From Isohypsibius dastychi (taxonomy: Eukaryota; Tardigrada; Eutardigrada; Parachela; Isohypsibiidae), in NCBI GenBank assembly GCA_034696485.1, contig JAQIWT010001263.1:1-11614 (forward strand): a stretch of 11,614 bases of DNA, in the 5' to 3' direction. Both the position numbers and the translations under genes were made by a program. The notes under the pieces were generated by a model. It was not told where the DNA came from, made no database searches, and saw nothing but the letters and a program-made list of their open reading frames with translations. Of this stretch, positions 1 through 10,300 are shown one piece after another (within the stretch, counting starts at the first letter, position 1; each line of letters opens with the position of its first letter).

Positions 1-1092
1 CGGTAGAGAGACGTCAAATATGTTTTCGATGACAGATGAACATTTGTCCTTGAAGAACGAGACCATCCAATGCAGTTTGTCGGTCAACAGGATCATCAGC
101 TAGCAAGAAGTCCATGATGCACTGCTCGGGTAGCAAGATCAAACTACTAAAGCAGCCAAAGGTCAACGAAGCTGTTTGGTTCTCCATGAAGCCGAATATC
201 TTTCCACGAAAGTGCAGCGGATGGTTGACTGATACTAAACAAAAGGGGCCAAGACGAGCATTACGCCATCCAGTCATTAAAAAACGGCAAACGCGACACA
301 AATGGCCCACATTTCATTCACTCGCCATACCCCCTCTACACAGCGCGCTTGAAAAGCCCAAACACAAAGCCGAGTTGACAGTACGTAACTTGATTTGCTT
401 TGGCAAATCTCAGCCGGCGCATTACGATTACCCCGGAAAAAAGGGTAAGAGAGAGGAAGCGCTGAAAGAAGACAGCTCCGATTTTTATTCTTTTTCTTAC
501 ACATTGGGCGCATTGGGCATCGGGGCGTTGAATGATCGGTCGAAGGCAAAGTCGGGCCAGCCACGAAACTCGGTGAGTGTTTTCCGACAAGCACAACTCA
601 AACTCATCAATAGTCCAAACACCCACAACCAACCCTAACCAGAGTCCCGAAACCCGAACGCATATCACGCAGTTACATACATCGACCTGATCTATCTCAT
701 AAATTTTGATGACTACATGTGGACTAAGTAGTGTACACGTCCAAGTAATCTATTGATGATACGCCCTCAAATAGGAAGTACCTACTCTGGATACCGCCTT
801 CTCCCTGACTCTTTCCAAGCAATGCTACGCTAGCACAAGAACCATCCCTTCTTTCAGCCGCTCACGCATCCGCATCCACAGATCCGAAATTGAGTGGATG
901 TTTTTTGCTCTCTTCACACCGATTTCATTTCCTTGCAAATAATGGATATGTTGCAGTGGAGTTTTTTCCTACGGGGCTTGTCGGACTGACCAGAGCTCTT
1001 TAAAAATCTTGCTTGTGCGAATTATATTCATCGAATTATATGAACTTTCTTCGTCAACGCGCATCATGACGAACTGAATACTTCGATGAAAA
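1..1092. other. 5' flank and probable 5' UTR of the GABA-B-R2 gene
   Basis: No recognisable protein or RNA gene is seen in this stretch. It is less AT-rich than the big intron downstream and has several long overlapping open frames on both strands between about 14 and 670, which points to a stop-poor composition rather than to several genes. A strong donor-like GTGAGT lies at 573 and an acceptor-like TTGCAG ends at 956, so part of the region could be a spliced 5' UTR. The last 60 bases hold three short upstream ORFs. I could not fix a transcription start; the AT-rich TTTAAAAA near 1000 is not a convincing TATA box. Confidence 0.5.
114..638 (+). other. Unrecognised 174-codon ATG-initiated ORF, probably not a gene
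   Basis: This frame is open for 174 codons from an ATG. The predicted product is basic, low in hydrophobic segments, and matches no family I know; I see no domain, signal peptide or membrane segment. Antisense frames of 98-110 codons overlap it, so the openness may simply reflect base composition. A strong donor sequence (GTGAGT at 573) falls in phase 0 of this frame, after 153 codons. That leaves a small chance that 114-572 is the end of a coding or untranslated exon. Joining it to the acceptor ending at 956 meets a stop within 11 codons. Confidence 0.12.
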
Positions 1093-1148
1093 ATGGGCTG
1101 CAGCCGATTATGCTGGCTATTAATTCTAGCCTGCATAGTCCTGGTTGA
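1040..1148 (+). promoter_or_regulatory. Cluster of three upstream ORFs before the GABA-B-R2 start
   Basis: Three ATGs precede the main start. uORF1 is 1040-1069 (9 codons plus TGA). uORF2 is 1066-1077 (3 codons plus TGA), and its ATG overlaps the uORF1 stop as ATGA. uORF3 starts at 1086, seven bases before the main ATG, and ends at 1148 in another frame, so it overlaps the first 56 bases of the receptor CDS. The main ATG at 1093 has a good context (A at -3, G at +4); uORF3 has T at -3, which is weaker. If the transcript contains this leader, initiation could be damped or regulated. The transcription start is not known, so this is conditional. Confidence 0.45.
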
Positions 1149-1356
1149 TGGCCGGCATGTCACGCATAAGCGCCGTCGCCAGTTACCACCAAAGGAGCTT
1201 CTAATTGCCGGACTGTTCCCCTTGGCCCAGAACCCCGAAGCTAGCCGCTTAGGTCGTGGTGTATTACCAGCAGCATTGTTGGCCAGAGAGCACATCAACC
1301 ACCATAGTGATATTCTTAAAGGCTACCAGCTGCAACTGGATGTGAATAACACTGCG
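1093..1356 (+). CDS. GABA-B-R2: Exon 1: signal peptide and start of flytrap domain (residues 1-88)
   Basis: The start is set by the ATG at 1093, because an in-frame TGA lies at 1087-1089 with no room for an intron between them. Residues 1-20 form a signal peptide with a hydrophobic core (LCWLLILACIVLV), probably cut near VDG. A basic stretch HKRRR follows at about 25-29. LLIAGLFPL (36-44) is the first beta strand of lobe 1, and GRGVLPAALLAREHIN is the family's first helix. The exon ends DVNNTA with donor GCG/GTGAGT, phase 0, and reading through the donor stops at once (GTGAGTGTATGA). Confidence 0.92.
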
Positions 1357-4300
1357 GTGAGTGTATGACGTGAAATTCAAATGGAAAATTAATGTGTGCA
1401 TTCTTGGCGGTGGCCGGTGTGCATGCGCTCGAGTGAGTGATTTTTCACGAGCTGCCACCTCCATTTAATTGAGACAACTTTGGCGAATCGGGTTCGATCC
1501 AGCTGGTAGATCTTGTGATCCAGGTCTGCGGGGACTTCTTAGACAAGCTTGTATATAGACCAACTTGTGATCTCTTCTACTTTAATGAAACCCGCATAAA
1601 TTTCTCGATTATTGGTCGATTGTCAGTTCCTAGAAAGCTGAATAGGCCATCCGGATTTTATTGATAAGGTTGGTTTTGTAGTCAGTTTTAGTTCATCGAT
1701 TTTTTTCTTCCTCTTGATCGTGGGCTTCGTGGCTTTTGCTCTTGCCAAAACTGCATAAATTCATCATTTTGGTAAAAATATGTATTGTCGGTTTGATGGA
1801 AGAGAGAGGACGGCGGAAGCACATTTTTATAGAGAATCAGTACCGTACATTACAGAAAGCCGATTTGGTACTCTGATCTTTTTTTGCATTCTTGAGAACT
1901 GAATGCAAGTCCATTTAGACCAGTGAATATTGTTGAAACACCGTAAACAGAAACTGACCACTGTCAATGGTTATCAACCGATAACTGGAAATCTCGATAA
2001 AGTTAGCAGGCATCGGTCAAATTGGTTACACTGCAGTCTAGTTTGCCGAAGGTGATTCTTTTTGTGAGAGTTGTTTCAATTATGCTAATGAAGATGGACG
2101 TAGGGATTAGACATGATTATGTGGCATGATTTAATTATTCGTTCAAGTTTGCTAACAAGCCGTCACTCTGTCAGAAGATTGACTTTCTGGTTCGACTGGA
2201 AGAAAATAAGCCCTCGGCGAAAGTGCGAGTTCAGAAATAGCTGGGAAACATGTGAAAGAGCGCGAAAGATGAAAGACGATACATTTTTTGGTCGATCAAG
2301 AGAAGCGATTGGGAGATTGTAAGAGGAGACACAAGCTCATCATCGAGAGTGATATATGAATATGCTTCTACCATCGTGACGCCGGCTGAGCATCGGGGTG
2401 AAAAAAAACTGATATTCGATGGTGGTCATTGAGACGGAATAGCGAGTGAATAATGGGAAGATTGTAGATTGAGGAGAATGTTGCTGCGCGTAATAACCGT
2501 CAAAAGTGACTGCATAACCATAACAAACCGGATCACAGCAGTGCTGCACCAAATTAGGCCTCAAATCGCTTGCAAAGACGCTGGCCGGAAACGGGCCCTG
2601 GCTTCGCTACATTAATTCCCCATTGCACATATTATTTCCTTTGCCCAGCAGGATTGTCCTGGGATTCACGCGATAGCGACGTTAAATTGGAAAAATACCT
2701 AAATCTCTTTTTACGAGCTCAACTCACGAAAGCACTAAAATTGTGCTTCGGTACTTCGTTTTGGAGTGCTGTGACGTTCAACGGCCTCTTGTCATTCTGC
2801 CTTACGCACTCTTGCAACGCGTGAGTTTGACGATAGATTTGGGACTGAAAACGTTGGAAACTTCGCACATCACACGTTTCTGTTTCAAATTCAGTCAAAC
2901 TGCCAAAAATATCCCACGAAAGATTTTTACGCACAAGATCTTTGTTGATTGATGTCCCCTTACGGGGGAAGCGTTTTTTCTACGGTACTGCTTTTTCGCT
3001 AGGATAATGTGTAACAGTTCTCTAAAGATGATTCAGTTTTACTATCTGGGCATCTGTACATTCAGATCAAAAAATCAGACGCGTGCCGACGTGCGTAAAA
3101 ACAATCAATAAATGTAGCTCAGGAGAGCAGTTCCCTTACTTTGGTTCCGGTAAAAGTTTAATGATTTTTATCAACAGTGAACTCTTACACCATCAGAGAT
3201 GAGTTCCCTATTGTTCGGCATACCCCAGTTGGATCAGAGCGGCAAATTTGTTCGATTAAATTTAAATCAGCCGATCAAAAGTTTCCAGGAAAAGTTCGAT
3301 TCAGACCTTTTGTTCACGTTGAAAGGTAACTTATCCGTTAAAGTAGGCTTCACGCAGGTTTAACGGTTTCCGCATCTGAATTTTCCTTTTGATGTAATTC
3401 AACATTCTGCAAATTACAATAATGAATTGACCGGACGGGTGAATCAAAAAGGTCGTCTGAAGAGAAGGTTAGTTGACATTTTTGTTCTTCAGTATTGTCA
3501 TAGTAAGTGTTTAAATTTAAAAAAAAACGCCACGGAATTTCTCGTGTGTGGGACATTTGCAAGTCAGTCCCACGAATAAGCAGTTTTGAAAGGAGACCAT
3601 TTCATACGGAAGAGTTTTGTTGACAGAAAATTAGTCCATTATATTTCCATTTCCGTAGTCACCTTAAGGTGCTTTGACAACTGCTCCCAGGTCGTGGGCC
3701 AGGCTCTCGAGAAGCGATTATCGAGCGTAAGGGGAGAGCTGAGAGTGGGTTGCTGGAAGCTAGCAGTCCTAAAACAGTCAAGTGCAAGGGTGAGTAAGGA
3801 TGAGATTGCAAGTATATTGGAGCATTGGACACGAGCTTTGATTTTACGGGCTTCCGGTTTTAAGGGCTTCCTCATATGGACCCGTGCACATCAGGGGGTG
3901 CGCTTGATTTTTTCCGGCACGGCTGGAGTTGTAGTGTTTTATAATCGCTCTCAAATGAGTCCGGATGCCAAGCGGGGCTTCCAATGCGCCATTGATCAAG
4001 GACATGAGATTAAGCGAACCATCAGCCCCAGGGAGAAAAAAATATTGCAAAACCCTGTATGTTGGGGGGTGTGAAAAAAAGCGAAAACAGACTGATATAT
4101 TAATTCATCGATTTCTTCACTGGCTCAATCTTGTTTTTCACATCAGTTCATATTGATAAAATCAGTCGATGACGCCTTGTTTAAATTTGAAAACTGGACC
4201 TGCTAGCTTGACTTGAGGCCAACATCGATAAAATGGCCTAAGCATGGATAACGTTTTTCTGGTCATTCTTCTTGTTTTATGATTAGAGAGGCGAGCGCCG

Positions 4301-7300
4301 ATTTTTGCGTGCATCATGAAATTGTTGCTGTTTGTAAATTTGTCGGTTTTTGGGGTCAGTTTTATGCTCGAAATGTTCGCTCAAGGCATGAATCAAAGAA
4401 TAATGAATTAGAGATTAGTATTCTGTCAACCAGATGCGTCCACAGAGACGGATGCAATTGGATTTTCCTCATTTTCAACCCCTCATCTCTTATTCGAATT
4501 TTCGTCGGCGAACATGTCAATGCTCGCACAGAAAAAAACTGGCTCGCTCGAGCATTCATTGTTGTGTGCAATATTTGTTTCTCCCGCATCGATCCGGCCC
4601 GCGCACTCTCGGAAACCTATTATCCCTGATCGGGCTGATGTTGGAGAGGGTCTGCAAAAGAGAAGACAAGGATGAAGTGGTTGAATCTGAGGAGATTGAT
4701 AATCCCGCACCAGGTGTTTGTTATAAACAGCATTTCATTTTCAAAGAGCCGATTTCAGCTCGCGCCTAATTCCACGTCTTAAGAGGCCATTTTCTGCTTT
4801 GCCTGGCACTTAAGCCCCTGGCAAATTGATTTACACAAGCAAGATTCATCCACATGCCTGATCCGTGATAATCTTTGCTTCGAAGAGCCTGTCCAAATCT
4901 CAAAATTTCAATCGGAGTGAACGTGAATCCAACCAATGCATTGCTCAGAGGGTATCCCACGCGGTCGACCAAAAAAAAACAGCTTCACATAACTCGTTTT
5001 ATTCACAGGCTAAGAAAAGCCTCTTTTCAAAAAATGAGGCATACTGTAACGTACAATTTTGGATAAGGAATGATAATATGACATGTGGTCTACGCGGACA
5101 CCGTTACAAGCATCGCGTGTCTTTTTCTCCAGGGAGCCGTTAATTTTTGGACTCGATGATGCTTGTTCGTCAGCATGTCTTCATTGCTTCTTCAAGCTCA
5201 TCCTCTCAAGACTCTGAATTTATTTATGTTGACTGCTTGTACTGCGAGAGATACGAGTTTGCGGAAATGGGATAGATCAATATTGAATCAGACGACACGG
5301 ACATAGCGGGAGGAAATGGTCTGGATGGCGTACAGTTTTTACGCCAGATACCTTTGCCAACGCAGTCCGGTATTCGGAGAATTTCAATTTCAACACGATA
5401 AAATAACTCGTTTAAACGCGTACAATAGCTTTTATTACGCTTGAGCTTCGAGAATATCAAACTTAGAAACTCTTGAAGATGGCTGCGAACCAAATATAAG
5501 CTACAAAAATAAGCAATTAAATTTGAAACTAAAAATACAATGTTAATGAGAAAATTAGGTGTGGTGTCTAAGCTATTTTCAAATCGAACTGTTTTCATTT
5601 GTGAAAGCCTATTTCTGTTGGCGACATTTGGTGAGCCCAAGATGTATCGTTTATTTAAGACGCTTCAAAGGGAATCGGTCAGGGGTCGGTGGAGAAAATC
5701 GGAAGTCCTTGCTACAGTAGAGATGAAGGCTGCGCTTTGCAAGTGGATATAAACTAGTTACTTCGGAGTAAGATCGAAAGACCAATTATCGACTCTTAGC
5801 CCGTCAATCAATTTTTTTAAATAATGCATTATTTCAGTTTCAACCAATATAATCGATTACCCTGTTGAACAAATCACGCTCGCTCTCTATCGGTTGAATG
5901 GGAAGTGTTGAGTCCAGCGGAAGAGCCATACGACAGCGTGCATAGAAAAGAGATCTGTTAAATCTGAAATTTATTTACTCGAACGCAATTCTTGCCACTA
6001 ATGAAGCCCATGAGTAACATTTCTCCGAGTGAAATTATTCAACGAATGGAGCTTAAATGATCGCGACAAAATGGCATTCCCATGAGACCACGCGGGGTTT
6101 TTACGAGCGACGCGGCTTTCAAATCCCCGCAACCATAAACATCCTACTTAAATTCGACAGCTAGTACATGTGCACCATTACGTCACGCTCAATAGATTTT
6201 CCTTTTGCCTCTTTTTCCCACTCGCCCATATAAAAAAAAGGGTCCAAATTTCGTCGGTTGACGTTAAAATGCTGTGACCTTTGAAGACGGAAACGTCTCA
6301 CGCTAAATGTCGTGTCACTTGATTTTACTCATTATTTATGTATAAGGCCCCGTAATGCCATGTATCGAGTATTTGTGAAACGCTTCATCCTTTTAATTTG
6401 TCTGTACAAGCTTGACTTTCGCTGTGTCAACATGATTTGTGGGACAGTTCTCAACGCGCTTCTCACTCTCTGCCCTACCCTAGTTTTCCTGCTTTGACAC
6501 ATGCGAAATTCCATCTGCAAACTCAAACATTCTCATCGGTTTAATCTGTTCGAGTTGCAAATCAAGAGGATATCAGCCAGGTGTTTTTTCAGTTGCTCAA
6601 GTCTTTAATTGGAAATGTTGGAAATTAGAAATTTGGCATCCCTGTGTGGTTTCACAAATGTCAGGAATAGCAGTGATTCAAAAACTCCCACGCACAGAAA
6701 GGTCATTAGGAACACAGCCCTCAGCCAGAGCGTGCAATATAAAACTGCCAAAAAAACAAACGGAAAGGCGAAATGAGAGCCCTGTCAAGAGGATAAAGTC
6801 CTGTGGAGAAACGAGGCAATTAACGCCAGTGCCTTGATTTCTCGTTTCTTGTCATCACATCGCTCTTTCTGGCTTTCCTCTGGAATGGAACGCCAGAGGC
6901 AAACCCCATCTTGGCGTGTTTTGGTCAAGAAAAACGATAATTCGCCAGCTCTCTGACAGATCTGAAGGCCATTAGGCACTTTGGCTGATTTCTCGTTATT
7001 TGCAATCACGTCAGCCAGAAACCAGCTAGAGCTTCGTTCCTTCATCGTGACATGAGAAACAAACTTTTCTGATCATCGACTTGATCTCCCTCTCTTCATT
7101 ATCCCGCGTATGAAAAATGAAGTTCCGCTTCATCATCGAGAACGATGCCCCGGAGTACCAATTTGAAAAATAATTTTTTCGATCGTCACAAACATTGGTT
7201 TTTTACGATCTCCTCATATGTTACAATATTTTTTGCCTCTGAAAAGGTAATCAAAATCCAAACCCATGAACGAAAAGCTTCGAAGGTGGATTTTTTTCCA

Positions 7301-10300
7301 TATCCAGTAATCGCTGTATTTGGCTCTGTTCTAGCAAAACAGTTCCACAAGTCGTTGTTTTTTCCTTGCAGTCACGCAAAAACGGGACTGATTTTCTGGA
7401 AAAAATATAATGTTTGATTTTGACACGCAACGATATCGTGAAAAATGGTCGTGAAGAGGGTGATCAATAGGGTTGGTCTCATGTAGCACTCGATATTAGC
7501 AGCTGATTGGACAATTGTGTGAAACTTGAATAAGATGATTCAAATTGTGCCGGTGCAGTTCTATAATGGACATTCACGTTATGTAAACGAGCCTTCTGGA
7601 TGAGAGCCAGAGAAACGTGCCATCCTCAAAGCATGCTTCCCAAAGGAACTGTCCAACTTCCGAGATTTAGTTTCCTTTTCTGTTTGCTCTTATCGGAAGC
7701 GGGTCGTCGAGTTCGCGGGCTTTTTATCTTTCATCTTTTTTTGTTCAGTTTTGAAGATCCCATTCAACAAATCTTTTCAATATAATATCAATACTAATAT
7801 CTCTGGCTTTTTGCGTCAGTCAAGCCTAGTAATGCAAACAGAAACAGTCTAAAATTCTGGCTTTAATGTTGGGCACGAAATGAGAAACGAGCACAAGGTA
7901 CCTCTAGTGTTCGTTGGTTGCCGGTATCTACGTACGGTAGCAGATATTCGCTACTTGGTCTAAGAAAGTAAGGCTCATCCTTATGACGCATATCGCCGAC
8001 AGTTTTTCAACGCTCAACAACGAATCTGTTTGAAAACCTTTCAAAATAATTAAATTACGATTTGTGGAAAGAAGACCAGACTGTGGTTTAGGTATGGCTT
8101 TAAAATCAAAACATGGCTCAGCGTAGCCAGAATAACAACGTTCGTATTGCTTCTATGGCATCAAATATTTTGCCGCTCGAAAAGACTTCTGAATTCCAGG
8201 ATTTGCTTACACAGAGTTCTTAATGGTACAGCATTAGTGCTTATAAGTTTTATCAACAACTTCATGGTTCTTCGTGGTTTTCTGTGAAATCAAGATGAAG
8301 TAAGCCGAATATTGTTCTATACGTCTTGTTCATAGAACTTTGAAATGATTACGGCCATTCAGGCATATTCATAATCTGAAGTGGCATTACTAACTCCATT
8401 ACTATTCTGACGTCAGTTTTGTCTTGGTCTTTTGTAACGAATGTGTTTTGGTCCATTTATCAAAATTTGTCAACAGGATCTGGAGAAAAAGAGTTAAAAT
8501 TAGATCAAGTCAATCATCAAGTATGTCTTGGTTAAGGGATGGCCAGCTGCTTTTCGGTCAATCCTCAATTTTTATTTAGTTAGCTTGGGCGGAAGGAAGG
8601 GATCATGAAGGAATTGTAAGAGTTCTCGTCAAGCAGCCGGATGCCGGTCTTAATGATCATTGAGTTTTAATGGTTTATACATTGCCTTGTCGTTTTCCAA
8701 CTTGTTCCAATGCCTCATTTCCTTGTCAAGCATAGATGATTACTCCATTCACAATTTGCAAATGATAGGGAACGCACAGTCTGCGGCGGGAATTCTCGCA
8801 GAGAGTTGTTGTTGTGGTGTTGGCACGATATAATTTCGGTGATATTTTGATGATCTTCGGAAATTGGCTCTTCTCAAAATCTATTAACCATCCTCCACAA
8901 AAACAAGTTCATCTCCATAATTGAAAATTTGAAACGGACTGGTGAGAGGGTGGGTTCTCGTCATCAGACTGATGTTTTCGCACTTTTGAGAAGTCATTTG
9001 ATTTGAATTCTTTGGCCCTCATGAGTACGCTTTCATATTTTTGTTCACGATGCAATAACATTCATAGCGTTGCGCTCGTAACTATAACTTCACGTCATTT
9101 CATTCACATCCCAGTAACACTTCAGCTTCCATGTAAGAAAAAAATCCGAATTCATGATTGGTAATCACTAAATCTCCTGTAATAAGCTCGACCAGTCTTC
9201 GAACTCTCTCTTGAGACCAAAGTGTTACGTTATATTGATTGAACCACAGAATAAGTTCCATTTTTTAGGGAGATCACAGGGACCTCCGTCGGGTTTGCAT
9301 TTGTATGTCCCCTGCTTTAGATCCAGATCCGATCTGCGTCTATAAAGTTAGGCGATCTTTTGTGTGTAATTTTCTTTTGAGCAACATCGGAAATCGAAGG
9401 CGGTTTTCTGATAGCCATCCTGTGATTTGCGTTTCACTCTCAATAAAGGGAATTTGAGCTAGCTTCTAGCCGTCGGCAAATATATCCCGAGTTGTTGTTG
9501 TCATAATTGTTTTTTTATGTCCTTGTTATTGCAGTGTGATGCGGCGCTGGGGATCAAGGCATTTCTGGATATGCTCCATAAGAAACCCGGCAAGAGGTTG
9601 ATGGTCTTTGGAAGTGCGTGCACGGAAGTGACTGGACCAACAGCTCAAGCTAGCCAATTTCTTCATCTTGCTCAAGTACGAAAACAATTTCACGAGTTTT
9701 CTCAAATCAAATTAATTAGTTGAAGTTGAGGCTACGCCGCTGCTTACGAGCATTCCTTGGTGCATTTTTTCACCTCGTAAAACAGAGCTGTCATCTTGAA
9801 TCAATGTCCTTGTTATTTATCCGAATTCTTCGCTCTTGTTTTTATGCGATACTTTTTTCAAACCTGCGTGAATGCGTCGTGTTATTTCCTTCTAGCTTTC
9901 ATATGCCGACACGCATTCGATGTATGAGTCCCGGAAGTTCCCTAATCTGTACCGCATCGTGCCAAGTGAGAGCCAATTTGATTACGCCAGGCTGGAGCTT
10001 CTTAGGCAATTCAACTGGACTTGGGTAGCAACACTGAACCAGAATGAGCCCCGTTATTCACTGGTCAGCAAAGGATCTAGCCGCTATGTGAACGACTCTT
10101 AATGCATTAAATTTACTCACTTAGGCTCACAACAATCTTTTAACAACCGTCGCGGATGACAGAGCTTTCAAAATCATTGTCCAGCAAACCTTCACCGATT
10201 TGAAGGAAGTCGTCGAGGCACTTACCAAACTTCGTGATAATAAAGCGAGAATCATCCTCGGGAGTTTCAACGAGACGTGGGCTCGGATAGTCTTTTGTGA

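Larger units (their letters stand above)
1357..9534 (+). other. Intron 1 (8178 nt), phase 0
   Basis: Donor GTGAGT and acceptor TTATTGCAG are both strong. The join DVNNTA/CDAALG recreates the family motif around the first flytrap cysteine, which fixes both ends. The intron is over 35 times longer than any other in the window. It is AT-rich and many-stopped in all frames, with no recognisable exon, RNA gene or transposon protein. Its sub-regions are described separately. Long first introns often hold enhancers or alternative first exons, but nothing here proves that. Confidence 0.9.

Noticed and set aside
1000-1010. TATA-box candidate TTTAAAAA
   Set aside because: Poor match and only about 35-40 bases before the first uATG; no initiator motif at a suitable distance could be identified.
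1113-1185. Basic stretch HKRRR after the signal peptide as a furin site
   Set aside because: It lacks the R-x-x-R pattern (lysine at P4), and GABA-B subunits are not known to need prodomain removal.
1480-1515. tRNA-like B-box GGTTCGATCC at 1491-1500
   Set aside because: The five bases on each side of the loop do not form a T-stem and no A-box or acceptor stem is found upstream; treated as chance or a very old SINE trace.
7105-7140. Hairpin ATGAAG-TTCCG-CTTCAT as a microRNA precursor
   Set aside because: The stem is only six base pairs and flanking bases do not extend it to the length of a precursor hairpin.
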